A stretch of DNA of 64,000 bases from IMG/VR virus record IMGVR_UViG_3300023174_005350, positions 1 through 64,000 of that record; one strand, given 5' to 3'. Of the stretch, positions 47,314-58,321 are shown in pieces. The notes under the pieces are model-generated. The model saw only the letters and a list, made by a program, of their open reading frames with translations. It did not search any database and had not been told where the DNA came from. Each line of letters begins with the position of its first letter. Positions within the stretch are counted from its first letter, which is position 1. The position numbers and the translations under genes are program-made. The DNA comes from a virus.

Positions 47314-48743
47314 TGTCAATAAAGAGATATGTAGCAGATAAAGATACAACTATTACAGACGCCTTTAAGGAAAATCTAATTACTCGCGCCAAAGAATCAA
47401 ATATGGGCGCAGCTGATTCCTTAGAAGTATTTACTATTTATGGTCAAGCAGCTACTTCTTCTCTAGAAAAAAGCAGAATATTGGTTCAATTCCCAATAAA
47501 TGATATATCATCAAGCAGAGACAGTGGCTCATTGCCTGCAAGCGGAAGTGTAAAGTTCTTTTTAAGAATATTTAACGTTGAGCATCCATTTTCTGTACCT
47601 AGAGATTTTACATTATCTATCAATCCTGTATCTCAATCATGGGAAGAAGGCTATGGCCTTGATATGGAAACATATTCCGATAAGGGCTTTGTATCTGGAT
47701 CTGGCGGTTTTGGTGCTACATGGCTAGCAGCAGGAAGCGGTTCTGATTGGTTTAGTGAAGGCTCTGATTATCTAACTGGTTCTGGAAACGATTATACGTA
47801 TTATTTCTCTAGCGGTTTAGAGGATATAGAGTTAGATATTACAGAACTAACAGAACGTTGGATTGATGGTTCTTTAGCAAATAATGGTCTATTAATAAAA
47901 TTATCATCTTCTCTAGAGAATGGATCTACGCTAACAAGTTATTATACAAAGAAATTCTCTGCAAGAGGATCTGAGTTTTACATGCGCAGACCCTGCATTG
48001 AAGCGCGTTGGGATCCATCCGTCACAGACGATAGAAATAACTTTTATGCATATAGCAACTTGTTATCACCTGACGATAATAAAATGAATTTATATTTCTA
48101 TAATAAAGTCAATGGTGCATTAAAGAATATCTATAATAATCCCACATTAGATATAGAGTTTTATACAGATTCTGGTTTTACTAACCAAATAAGCGCTAGT
48201 TACGTTAATGTTACTAATCCGCTTCCCGGTATTTATAGAGCACAAGTTAGCATAGACACAACTTCTAGCGTTCTTTATGATAAATGGGTAAATTCTTTAA
48301 CTTCCTCAACTAAATATTTTTCTGGTTCTTTAGACGTATACCAAAGAGAAGCCGATTCCGTTAGCGATCTCCCTCAGTATATTGTCAATATAACAAATTT
48401 AAAAACTGCTTATTATCAAAATGAAAACGCTAGATTTAATATTTTTGTTCGTGAACGTGATTGGCAACCTAATATTTACACAGTTGCATATAATAATGTA
48501 GAAAATACTGCAATTCCTAATTTATATTATAAAATTTTCCGATATAATGATAATTATACAATAGTAGATTATTCAACAGGATCCCTAGCATATACTAAGA
48601 CATCATATGATTCAAATGGAAATTATTTTGAATTAGACATGAATATTCTTGAAAAAGATTATGGATATGGTATAAAATTAGCAACTTGGGATGGTTCTGT
48701 TTTACGAGAATTTAAAGATACATATAAATTTAGGATTCAGTAA
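47313..48743 (+). CDS. structural protein with DNRLRE-like beta sandwich (476 aa)
   Basis: MSIKRYVADKDTTITDAF..., SRILVQFPIND, FFLRIFNVEHPF, WEEGYG, LDITELTERWIDG: this order of strands is like DNRLRE carbohydrate-binding-type modules. C-terminal half beta-rich. Probably a baseplate surface or fibre-attachment protein. TAATG coupling to gp6-like gene. Confidence 0.6.
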   Translation: MSIKRYVADKDTTITDAFKENLITRAKESNMGAADSLEVFTIYGQAATSSLEKSRILVQFPINDISSSRDSGSLPASGSVKFFLRIFNVEHPFSVPRDFTLSINPVSQSWEEGYGLDMETYSDKGFVSGSGGFGATWLAAGSGSDWFSEGSDYLTGSGNDYTYYFSSGLEDIELDITELTERWIDGSLANNGLLIKLSSSLENGSTLTSYYTKKFSARGSEFYMRRPCIEARWDPSVTDDRNNFYAYSNLLSPDDNKMNLYFYNKVNGALKNIYNNPTLDIEFYTDSGFTNQISASYVNVTNPLPGIYRAQVSIDTTSSVLYDKWVNSLTSSTKYFSGSLDVYQREADSVSDLPQYIVNITNLKTAYYQNENARFNIFVRERDWQPNIYTVAYNNVENTAIPNLYYKIFRYNDNYTIVDYSTGSLAYTKTSYDSNGNYFELDMNILEKDYGYGIKLATWDGSVLREFKDTYKFRIQ

Positions 48744-48745
48744 AT

Positions 48746-51700
48746 ATGTCATTAAAAGATCTTTTTGGTAATGCCTCTGATAAAGTAATTTCTAATAAAC
48801 AGCTACAAGATTTATACGATCAAGCTGAATCTGAAGGATATTTAGAAGAATTACTAGAGGATAAGGAACGATACCAACCAGCAATTGATTTCTCAGATCC
48901 TGCCAATTTTGCTGTTTATGGTTCTGCTGAAAGATATTACGTTGACGGTATTACAAACATATATCAAAATTATCCATATGATGGTTCTAAAAAAGAAAAA
49001 CAGGAATGGAGAAACTTATCTTCTCAATTAGATAATTATATTTTTGATAATATATACCCAAAAACTACTGGATATGTAACTTTTTCTGGTTCTACTCCAT
49101 CAGTACTTTCTACTTATCGCTCTTCTTCTAATGCTCAATACGTTATAGTAAAAGGCGGACCAAACCCTTCTCCAACTGGTAAATTTGAAACAGCAAACAT
49201 ATATGATTTAAATACCAATAGAGAAAGCAATCTTCGAATTTCAGAACATGGTAACACGGTAGAGTTTTGGTTTAAAGATAATACAGTTTCTGGCAGTGCA
49301 TTTTCTCAAGCGAGATATGCTTTGTTTGATTTGTGGAATGGCGTAAGTAACGTAGCAAATAACTATACAAGATTATTAATTGCGAAAAAAGAAAGCGCAA
49401 CAGAAAATAAATTTATTGTTACATATGCATCCGGTTCTAATGGTATAGATGAACATGAATTATCATACAACTTTGATCCCTTCAACTGGCATCATTATGC
49501 GTTTACGTTTGGCAACACAGGTCCAAATCTAAACGATTTGGAAGTATGTTTATACGTCGATGGCGCTTTAGTATCAAGAGATGTAGTAACTAATGGCGGC
49601 GGCATCTCGCTTGCAGATAACGCCAATCTAATAGCCTTCTTGGGCGCTTATAGGTCAGATCCAAACGGTTCTGCTACTAATCTTGCGGGGCTAGGAGCTA
49701 GCTTTGGTTCTTATGATGAATTTAGATTCTGGAAGGCCACAAGAACATCTAGACAAATTTATAGAAATTGGTTTACACAAGTCGGCGGTGGAACAAACAC
49801 TGACGATTCCAATACAAGTTTAGGTGTATATTTTAAATTTAACGAAGGCATAATTGATACCGGTTCTATCAATTCTTTGGATGCTGTTTGTGTAGATTAT
49901 AGCGGAAGAGTATCTAACGGAACTATAAATAATTATAGCTTGAACTGCAAATCTACTTCTTCTGCTATCGATATATATTTCGATAAGACTGTAGAGGGAA
50001 TGGAGCCAAAAGATCCAATTATTTTTTCTTCTAATCCTCTAGTTCAAAACGTATTAACACAATATGCAGAAACTGGATTCCAGTACGATGTGACTAGTAC
50101 TTCTGGGATTTATAAAAAAATCCCTTCATGGATAACGGAAGATGCTGAGAAGGAAAATTATCCAGACTTACAAAGATTAGTCCAGATTATATCAAGCTAT
50201 TTTGATACTCTACAATTGCAGATAAGTAAGCTTTCTTCTATTAAAGATATTGAATATAGCGCACAAACCGACAAACCAAAACCATTCTATTCTAATATTT
50301 TAAATTCTCATGGATTTGATAATATTGAAATTTTCAATGATACAACATTCTTAGAAGATGTTTTGTCCAGAAACGAATCTAGCCAATTTGAAGAAAAAGT
50401 AAATAACATAAAAAATATTATTTACCAAAATATATATAACAATCTTTCCTATATTTACAAGAGCAAAGGTACTGAAAAAGCCTTTAGAAATCTTATTAGG
50501 TCTTTTGGTATAGATAATGAATTAGTAAAAATTAATCTTTATGCTAATAATGCCGAATATGACTTCAGCAATAAATACAACTACACATCGGTATCAAAAA
50601 AGTTTGTTGATTTCAATAGTCCAGATAGAAATAGTGGTGCAATAATACAAAAAAACAAGTCTGGTGATTCTAATACCAGAGGATATATTGCTGGCGTTGC
50701 TTCTGGTAAATTAGATTATGCACCAATTACTGTACAAGCAGAAGTAATATTTCCCAAAAAATCTGATGGCGAATTTGATAGTTATTACACCACTAATTTT
50801 ACTGATGTTTCTTTGTTTGGATGTCATACGGCTGACAGCAACGACTCTATATTAACTTGGCATAATAATGATAACTTTAACTTCCAAGTATATGCCATAA
50901 AGAGCGACATAAACAGTCCAGACGTATATTTTAAATTAACCGGCTCTTTATCTGGTTCAGGTTTTAATATAACTTCCAGTGTCTATAAACACGTATATGA
51001 TAATCAAAAATGGAATTTAGCTGTAAGAATTAAGCCAGAGAAACTTGGTTTTATATCATATTCTTCTGGTAGTTATGAAACAGATTATGTAGTAGAATTT
51101 GTTGGCTTTAATAGCTTATTAGACACAGCCGTAAATGATACATTCATCTTAACGGCATCTATTCCTAAAGACGATGCGCAATCAGCCTTACGAGAAAATA
51201 AAAGATTATACGTAGGTGCTCATTATGACAACTTTAATCCTTCCAATTTATTATCTCAAACAGACGTAAAGATTTCTTCTGTTAGATATTGGTTAGATTA
51301 CTTAACAAATGAAGAATTACAAGTTCATTCGTTTGATGCATCAAACTATGGTACAGTCCATCCTAACTGGAAACCAGAGTTTATAACTGACAGCTTAATA
51401 ATAACAAAAGCTGATATGTTATTGCTTAATTGGACTTTTGATAATGTAACTTCTTCAAATATTAGCGGAGAATTTACTGTAGATGATATATCATCTGGTT
51501 CTCTTGCATTAACAAATAGATATGGAATTGGATGGCTTGGAGATGTTGTTGGATATCAACAATCAGGCTATGGCTTTGGCTTCGATGCATCAGACGCCCA
51601 AGTAACAAACAAAGAATATATCTATTCAGCCAAAGTAGCTACGCCGGAAATATTTAATGGCTCTGACATGATTCAAGTGCCAGATACTGATGATTTTATC

Positions 51701-54700
51701 AGAGAAAAAACCCCAAAGCCACTTTCTTTCTATTTCTCAATAGAAAAGAGCATGGCACAAGTTATTAACGATGAAATATTAAATTGGTTTGCTACAATTA
51801 AAAATTTCAATAATTTAATCGGTCAGCCAAATCAACGCTATAAGAAAGAATATTCAGATCTCGTTCATTTAAGAAAACTTTTCTTTGAAAAAGTAAACAA
51901 TGAACCAGATTATGAAAAGTTCTTAGAATTCTATAAGTGGATTGACTCATCTATATCTATGATGATCGGCCAATTAGCACCAGCATCTTCTAATGTAAGT
52001 GATAAAGTAAGAAACATTATAGAAAACACTGTATTAGATCGTAATAAGTATGAAAATAAAGTAGCTACAATAGAATATAAGGACACTATTGTTCCGCTAG
52101 TTAGCACAGCACAATCATTTAGCTATCCCTTACAAAACGCCCCACATAGCCCAGCCGGTGTTTTATGGTATAAACAAAGAGCCATACGTACTCAAGAAGT
52201 AAGTGGTGGAACAGAAACAATTACTACTCCATTAGAACCACAAAACGACATAGATAGAGAAATTATTAGACAAGTAATAAACTATTCTTCATACGGCAAG
52301 GGAGTACAATTCTACGATACTGGTAGTGACTCCTTCTATGAAGGAAATAAAGATTTAAATAGAAGTTTCTCAAGGCATTATAAATTAGTAGCAGATAAGC
52401 TTCTAATTATAGATGGAACAATTGTTGGCAATGAAATAAGCAATGTTTCTTCTAGCAATGTTTTCCAATTTGCTGGAGATATAGCTGCTTCTTCCAATCA
52501 AACACAAGTAATAGATCCATTTAATTCTAGATTCTCTATTAATTCTAGGCCACAATTATTTGACATAGCTACTTCTGCATCCTATGAAGGTGTTAGAAAA
52601 AGCTCTAAGAGTGTATATAAGTTCAAAAATCCATATGAATATTTCCAAACATCTGGACGTAGCACAAACAATAAATCATTTGTAGATTTAGAAGGAAATG
52701 TATTCTTAGAATATTCTATTAATCCTTTAAATATCGTTGAAAGAGCATTACCAAACAGAGCAATGGAAAATGGTGGGGCTCGCAAGACAATTTTTGTTGA
52801 GCGCTTTAGTGCCCCCGGAGGCTCAGAAGTAAATGCCCGTGGTATGTTGGATCCAGTAGCCGAAGAATTTTCAGTATACAATGGCTTGAACAATAGAAAT
52901 CTTCGCGTAAGGAAATTCTTAGATAGTTGGATGAGAGAATCTGGCAGTATTGATTCTAGCTATCCCTCTTATCATAAGATTATTAAAAACGTTGTTCGTT
53001 ATCCCGGTGATGAAACTGGCACAACAGTAAACGAACAAACGGATAACGGATTTATCAGCCACGCCATACCACGCAGCGATTCACAATATGCTTGGATTAG
53101 TGCATCAATGTCAGGAAATAGCATATTTAGCGGATATGATAGTGAATATGATAACTTAAATAAAGGTTATCAATTCTTGAGCGGAGCTAAAATATCAACA
53201 TATATTTTACCATTTATAAATTATAGATTTTTTGGTAATAATTCATTAGATCAGTATATATCAGATAAAAATATCTATACTTCTTCTAATCTTATTTCAA
53301 CTGGCACTTTACAACCTTTAACCGCACTTAATGCTGCAAATCAATTAAGGTCTTATATATTAAATTTAAATGGTCCTTATCAATATCCTTCTTGGAAACA
53401 AATAAGAAATAGCGAAAATTCGCTAACTATTTTATCAAGAAAGAATAACAATATTACTGTTCAAGATACGCCAACAGTTTTAGATAACCGTTCAGATACT
53501 TTTAAAACATTTAGAGAACCACCAGTAGAATATAACACTCCCATGAAACACACGGTAGATGTTAGTGGATCTACTGGTTCTTTTGATGTGATTAGTTCTT
53601 ATGATAACAACAAGGATAAGTTTGCTAATCCCGCTTTAATGAGCGCTACGGGCCAGTCTAAGCGTGATGAGAAGCAGGCTCATGAAGTACTAATATCTTT
53701 AGCGAACGGCGAATATAAGCCAGAACCAAGAATATTAAACGCTTCTTACACAAGCATGATATTACCAACTAAACAACACGTTGGGTTAAAAGAAACAAGA
53801 ACACGCCCTAGCTACACAGAAGAAGCAGGCACTGGCTCTAATGGATATGATAGAAATGTTGCTGAAATTAGAACTTTCTGGCGTGATTCACTAGCAAATA
53901 GAAAGCGTACAAATGCATTCTATTCTTCTAGCAAAACTGGTTCATTGAACAGTTTAAATATTGCACAATTAAGTGCATCAGCTACATCGTCTGCATACAC
54001 GGGTTATATTCGTTATAGTGGTACATTATTATATGTCCCACAAATTACAGCTAGTAAAAATTATCAAGAATATTACGATGCAGTTAATTCTTTAGAAAAT
54101 AATAATTCTTATTCTATTAATTTAGTTAGCGGCACTGATTATACCCAAAATCAACTATCTATTGATTCTTCTATAATGGGCGATTTAGCTGGATTTGACG
54201 AAATAGAGGCTAGAAACTTTTTAGCTGCTCAAAGTGGCACATATTACTTACAAAATGTTACTAAATCAGATAATGTTGAACAGGTAGAATATTTTAAATA
54301 TGATCCAAGTTATAATTTTGTAAGACCAAAACCATCATATACTTATAAAATTCATTATCCAAGTTGTACATCTGTATATGGTTTTCTAACACCAATATCT
54401 CCGGGTGTAACTTCTTCATATACGGGTTTTAAATATAGACAATTTATAAATGAAGGAATGACTTATAATACTAATATTATAGCAGGGAAGAATCCTTGGT
54501 ATAATACTTATGAACAATTTTTTGAAGATTTAAGACCCTATTCAGCCAATAAAACTATATTACCAGAATATAATTTTAGCGAACACGGCGATTATTATAT
54601 AAAAGAAAAGAATGGCGATTATACATCACAGCCGCCAGAAAATTATATTTCATTTGACGGAAGCGATGTGTCCGTTAATTCTATAGATGGCGCTTATAAT

Positions 54701-57325
54701 ATCACCGATAAATTAGATAATTTTATATTAAATGATTTAGAAGGTGAAAAGAAGATAAAATTACAAATAGATGGTATTAAAAAATTATTACCATATAAAG
54801 GATTTTATCCACAAGAAAGAACTGTTCAAATAGTTGATTTATTTCAAAAGTCTTTCTTTGATATATCAATGAGTGATATAACTGGGGGATATCCAACATT
54901 AGTCGGTAATAAAGATAGAGTTAGGGCTGGTTACCAAGAAACATCAGGTTCACCATTAATACAACAAATGCAAACTTTATTGCAACCTTATTTTGCTCCG
55001 GGTATATTATTTAATACTATAAAATCTGGAATAGCCGTTGATTGGCCAACAATGTATTCAGGAGCTTTTAATTATTATAATAACAAACAATGGGTTTTAC
55101 CGGGCGGTCCTCCTCCGTATGCTGTTCCGTTCCCAATGCGTAAACATGTTACGTCTTCATTTGCAAATTCTTCTACAGATAGCAACATTGTAGTGCTAAG
55201 TGGGAATTTTGATATAAGAGTTCCATTTGAATCTTTATTAGATTTACGAGGATATGATGAAGATATCAATAAATATTTAAATTATTTAGATCCTACTCGA
55301 TATTCTAAAGAAACAAATTTTTTGTATTCAAGTGATTTAAGAAAAAATCCTTTATTTTCTTTTAATAACAAGTATTCAAAAAATAATCAAGGAAAAAAGT
55401 TTATTGATGACAGATATACATTAGCTATAAACAATTTCCTAGCAGAAACACCTAGATTCTTTTTAAAAGATCAACAACTAACAAGTTTTGATAGCGGAAA
55501 ACAATCAAAAGATTTAAATTTCAAAGCTGGCGTGTCATATGAAATGTATGTAAAAATTGAAGCAACCCCAGATTTTAAAATGGTATTAGATACTACTAGC
55601 GAATATAATTACAATTTTGATGTTTACACGGGACTAGTGCCAACTTTTAATACAGTTAAAATTCCAGCTGCTTCTACTTTTGGTCCTCCGACACAATTCT
55701 TCAATTCTTCAACAGGCTCAGAGATTATATATGGCCATAAAGCATATGATGCAGCGGCGTATGCGCCATATGTTCCACCTTATTATTATGGCCCACAATA
55801 TATAAAATTACAATTTGTTCCTACATCAAGTGGAAATTATAAATACGAAGATATTATTTATCAATTAACAGTATCATGCGAACCGGCAACTAGAGATTTA
55901 AATTATTATTTTAGCTCATCAATAAATTCTCTTGGCGGTGATGCATCAACTGGAGATTTTACCGGCTCTACCGCTTATGCTAATAGAATGCCTTTAAGTT
56001 CAAGTATTTTATATAATGTATTAGTTGATGATAAACAAGTTGCTTATAAGTTATCTGGAGAAGTTCAAACTGCAACACAAACTACTGATACATCATTAAG
56101 TCGTTGGAGAATACAAACAAAATTTGAAACCCCAGTATTAAATTTTAATACTGATTTAAATAAATCTATAAGCGTTCTTTATGAAACCGGCTCTCAATTT
56201 TCTACTACTACGCCTAAAGTTGGTGGCGGATTTACTACTATAAATCACAGTTCATCAATAACAAAGTTTGGTTTCACGGGTATGTGGGGCGGATATGCTC
56301 AAACAGGCTCTAATTCTGGCGTAAAATTATCTATTGAACCCGGAAAAGTAGCACCATATAACGAAATAGCGCCAACTGACGACTTAGCTTCTGCTTGCGG
56401 ATTTGATACAAGCGCACAATCAAAGAAATATATTGGTCAAATAGCTCAAAAGAAACAAATCGGTGAAGCAATAGTCATGATTCCATTTACAAAGACTAGA
56501 AATCACATAGGAACTGATGAAAAGAAGGTAGACATAAATAAAGCCATCACAATTCCAGAAATTATTGGAGAAAACGGAAAGACATCCAATAACGTTACTA
56601 ATGGACCATATTATTTTAATGTAGATAAAAATGTAATTAATGATGTTTTCAAAGATAATAATATATCTATTGATTTTAGAGATACAAAAATAACATACCA
56701 AGATATTAAAAATTTGCTTTCAAATACACAAAATATATCTAATAATTCAATTCTAAACTCAATGAAATTAATGACGCAATACGTCGTTCCTCCACATTTA
56801 GATTGGATTTTCGATAGAACAATTAAGCCTTTTGCAATGTATATTTTTGAATTCACACATGATTTAGACGGCGGCGAGTTAGCAGATATATGGCAAGGCG
56901 TTATGCCCACGTCAGCAATGGCTGCGACAAAAGATTCTGTCAGTATCGAACATGCATTTACAGAAAAAGAATTCTTCCACGGTAAAAAACTGCCAGATGA
57001 TATTCAGTGGAAAGTATTTAAGGTAAAGAAACGTGCAAATTATCTATATGATAGCTTGATTAACGGCAAAGAAGAACGCTTTGTGTTTAATCCGGGAACA
57101 TCAGAAGAATTAGTATATTCTTATAATTGGCCTTATGATTATTTCTCACTAGTTGAACTAGTTAATATTAAAGCTTCTTTAGAAGTTGATAACACTAATT
57201 TACAAACACAAGAAACAATAATAAACCCTTCAGAAATAGTTAAGGCTTTACAACAACCAGATTCTCAAAAAAGAATTGCAGAATTAGGAAAAAATACAAA
57301 TAAAAAATTAAAAGGTGTTAAATAG
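48746..57325 (+). CDS. giant tail/baseplate protein with LamG-like domains (2859 aa)
   Basis: Residues about 165-375 form a concanavalin/LamG-like domain (TVEFWFKDN, FNWHHYAFTFGN, VCLYVDGALVS). A second such domain lies at about 650-870 (VQAEVIFPK, KWNLAVRI). Between them, YIYKSKGTEKAFRNLIRSFG resembles the 'KGT..A.R' block of gpI-like tail proteins. The remainder is beta-rich and Ser/Tyr/Asn-rich with few charges. Its length exceeds T4 gp7 (about 1030) nearly threefold. Likely a wedge arm or receptor-binding scaffold. Confidence 0.65.
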   Translation: MSLKDLFGNASDKVISNKQLQDLYDQAESEGYLEELLEDKERYQPAIDFSDPANFAVYGSAERYYVDGITNIYQNYPYDGSKKEKQEWRNLSSQLDNYIFDNIYPKTTGYVTFSGSTPSVLSTYRSSSNAQYVIVKGGPNPSPTGKFETANIYDLNTNRESNLRISEHGNTVEFWFKDNTVSGSAFSQARYALFDLWNGVSNVANNYTRLLIAKKESATENKFIVTYASGSNGIDEHELSYNFDPFNWHHYAFTFGNTGPNLNDLEVCLYVDGALVSRDVVTNGGGISLADNANLIAFLGAYRSDPNGSATNLAGLGASFGSYDEFRFWKATRTSRQIYRNWFTQVGGGTNTDDSNTSLGVYFKFNEGIIDTGSINSLDAVCVDYSGRVSNGTINNYSLNCKSTSSAIDIYFDKTVEGMEPKDPIIFSSNPLVQNVLTQYAETGFQYDVTSTSGIYKKIPSWITEDAEKENYPDLQRLVQIISSYFDTLQLQISKLSSIKDIEYSAQTDKPKPFYSNILNSHGFDNIEIFNDTTFLEDVLSRNESSQFEEKVNNIKNIIYQNIYNNLSYIYKSKGTEKAFRNLIRSFGIDNELVKINLYANNAEYDFSNKYNYTSVSKKFVDFNSPDRNSGAIIQKNKSGDSNTRGYIAGVASGKLDYAPITVQAEVIFPKKSDGEFDSYYTTNFTDVSLFGCHTADSNDSILTWHNNDNFNFQVYAIKSDINSPDVYFKLTGSLSGSGFNITSSVYKHVYDNQKWNLAVRIKPEKLGFISYSSGSYETDYVVEFVGFNSLLDTAVNDTFILTASIPKDDAQSALRENKRLYVGAHYDNFNPSNLLSQTDVKISSVRYWLDYLTNEELQVHSFDASNYGTVHPNWKPEFITDSLIITKADMLLLNWTFDNVTSSNISGEFTVDDISSGSLALTNRYGIGWLGDVVGYQQSGYGFGFDASDAQVTNKEYIYSAKVATPEIFNGSDMIQVPDTDDFIREKTPKPLSFYFSIEKSMAQVINDEILNWFATIKNFNNLIGQPNQRYKKEYSDLVHLRKLFFEKVNNEPDYEKFLEFYKWIDSSISMMIGQLAPASSNVSDKVRNIIENTVLDRNKYENKVATIEYKDTIVPLVSTAQSFSYPLQNAPHSPAGVLWYKQRAIRTQEVSGGTETITTPLEPQNDIDREIIRQVINYSSYGKGVQFYDTGSDSFYEGNKDLNRSFSRHYKLVADKLLIIDGTIVGNEISNVSSSNVFQFAGDIAASSNQTQVIDPFNSRFSINSRPQLFDIATSASYEGVRKSSKSVYKFKNPYEYFQTSGRSTNNKSFVDLEGNVFLEYSINPLNIVERALPNRAMENGGARKTIFVERFSAPGGSEVNARGMLDPVAEEFSVYNGLNNRNLRVRKFLDSWMRESGSIDSSYPSYHKIIKNVVRYPGDETGTTVNEQTDNGFISHAIPRSDSQYAWISASMSGNSIFSGYDSEYDNLNKGYQFLSGAKISTYILPFINYRFFGNNSLDQYISDKNIYTSSNLISTGTLQPLTALNAANQLRSYILNLNGPYQYPSWKQIRNSENSLTILSRKNNNITVQDTPTVLDNRSDTFKTFREPPVEYNTPMKHTVDVSGSTGSFDVISSYDNNKDKFANPALMSATGQSKRDEKQAHEVLISLANGEYKPEPRILNASYTSMILPTKQHVGLKETRTRPSYTEEAGTGSNGYDRNVAEIRTFWRDSLANRKRTNAFYSSSKTGSLNSLNIAQLSASATSSAYTGYIRYSGTLLYVPQITASKNYQEYYDAVNSLENNNSYSINLVSGTDYTQNQLSIDSSIMGDLAGFDEIEARNFLAAQSGTYYLQNVTKSDNVEQVEYFKYDPSYNFVRPKPSYTYKIHYPSCTSVYGFLTPISPGVTSSYTGFKYRQFINEGMTYNTNIIAGKNPWYNTYEQFFEDLRPYSANKTILPEYNFSEHGDYYIKEKNGDYTSQPPENYISFDGSDVSVNSIDGAYNITDKLDNFILNDLEGEKKIKLQIDGIKKLLPYKGFYPQERTVQIVDLFQKSFFDISMSDITGGYPTLVGNKDRVRAGYQETSGSPLIQQMQTLLQPYFAPGILFNTIKSGIAVDWPTMYSGAFNYYNNKQWVLPGGPPPYAVPFPMRKHVTSSFANSSTDSNIVVLSGNFDIRVPFESLLDLRGYDEDINKYLNYLDPTRYSKETNFLYSSDLRKNPLFSFNNKYSKNNQGKKFIDDRYTLAINNFLAETPRFFLKDQQLTSFDSGKQSKDLNFKAGVSYEMYVKIEATPDFKMVLDTTSEYNYNFDVYTGLVPTFNTVKIPAASTFGPPTQFFNSSTGSEIIYGHKAYDAAAYAPYVPPYYYGPQYIKLQFVPTSSGNYKYEDIIYQLTVSCEPATRDLNYYFSSSINSLGGDASTGDFTGSTAYANRMPLSSSILYNVLVDDKQVAYKLSGEVQTATQTTDTSLSRWRIQTKFETPVLNFNTDLNKSISVLYETGSQFSTTTPKVGGGFTTINHSSSITKFGFTGMWGGYAQTGSNSGVKLSIEPGKVAPYNEIAPTDDLASACGFDTSAQSKKYIGQIAQKKQIGEAIVMIPFTKTRNHIGTDEKKVDINKAITIPEIIGENGKTSNNVTNGPYYFNVDKNVINDVFKDNNISIDFRDTKITYQDIKNLLSNTQNISNNSILNSMKLMTQYVVPPHLDWIFDRTIKPFAMYIFEFTHDLDGGELADIWQGVMPTSAMAATKDSVSIEHAFTEKEFFHGKKLPDDIQWKVFKVKKRANYLYDSLINGKEERFVFNPGTSEELVYSYNWPYDYFSLVELVNIKASLEVDNTNLQTQETIINPSEIVKALQQPDSQKRIAELGKNTNKKLKGVK

Positions 57326-57334
57326 GTAAATAAA

Positions 57335-58321
57335 ATGTCTTTTTTTGATAGCAAACAAGAAACCATCAATATAGAGCTTACATCTTATGGCAAACTTTTG
57401 CTATCAAAAGGTAAATTTAAACCTGTTTATTATGCATTTTTTGATGATGATGTTGTGTATGATTCTTCTTATATTCAGATAAGCGAATCACAAAACGATA
57501 TACAACAGCGTATAATGAATGAAACACCCATAAATAAACCGCAAACTATATTTACTGGTGCAGATAAAACAGTTAAACAAAATACAGAATTATACACAGA
57601 ATACCAAAAAATATATAATAATATTTTGCAAGAAAACGAAATATTAAAATTAGTCGAGCAACAGGTAGAATCAGAAAAGAACTATGCTCTTTGTTTTCCA
57701 ATAGGTAAGTCTTCATTTAATAGCGAATACCATCCCGCGTGGAACATCAATTTTATAAGCGGTGCATTATCTTCATCTGCTCCATATGTTGATAATTCAA
57801 ATGGTAAAAGCGGTTCATTGCAACCATATCTAAAAATACCACAATTAAATTTAAAAGACAGCGTTCAAGATGTTTTATTAATAAAAGAAGATGGATTCGT
57901 ATTACCCCCAGAAGAATATGAAAATGTTGGTTTTTTAATAGACGAAGAGGGAAATACTACTACCATTAATATAAAACTAGATCAATATTTATTAGAAGTT
58001 TTAGAAAAAAATGTTGATGACGCAAAAGAAAATTTTGATATGGAAGTGTTTATCGAAGAACCAAATGTATTAGATCCAAATTCTAATTACTGGAGGCAGC
58101 TTAATTTTATAAAAAAACCAGTTATAATTAAAGATAATATTCTTTTAGATAAACCAGAAATACCAGAGAATATTGAAAATTTATATAAAAATCCAAACTT
58201 TGTCGAACACTACTTAAATATATTAATAGACGATGAAATCATTTTACCAGCTAAACAACAAATTAAGGTTGGAACATATGATTCTAATATTACGCCAAGT
58301 TCTATCGGAGAAGATTGTTAA
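57335..58321 (+). CDS. tail protein with DD-motif N-terminal module (328 aa)
   Basis: N-terminus SFFDSKQETINIELTSYGKL...GKFKPVYYAFFDDDVVYD matches in layout the start of the gene at 63718. The rest alternates charged helices and strands. Such proteins are recurrent in large-phage tail operons; likely structural. The stop overlaps the next start (TAATG). Confidence 0.6.
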   Translation: MSFFDSKQETINIELTSYGKLLLSKGKFKPVYYAFFDDDVVYDSSYIQISESQNDIQQRIMNETPINKPQTIFTGADKTVKQNTELYTEYQKIYNNILQENEILKLVEQQVESEKNYALCFPIGKSSFNSEYHPAWNINFISGALSSSAPYVDNSNGKSGSLQPYLKIPQLNLKDSVQDVLLIKEDGFVLPPEEYENVGFLIDEEGNTTTINIKLDQYLLEVLEKNVDDAKENFDMEVFIEEPNVLDPNSNYWRQLNFIKKPVIIKDNILLDKPEIPENIENLYKNPNFVEHYLNILIDDEIILPAKQQIKVGTYDSNITPSSIGEDC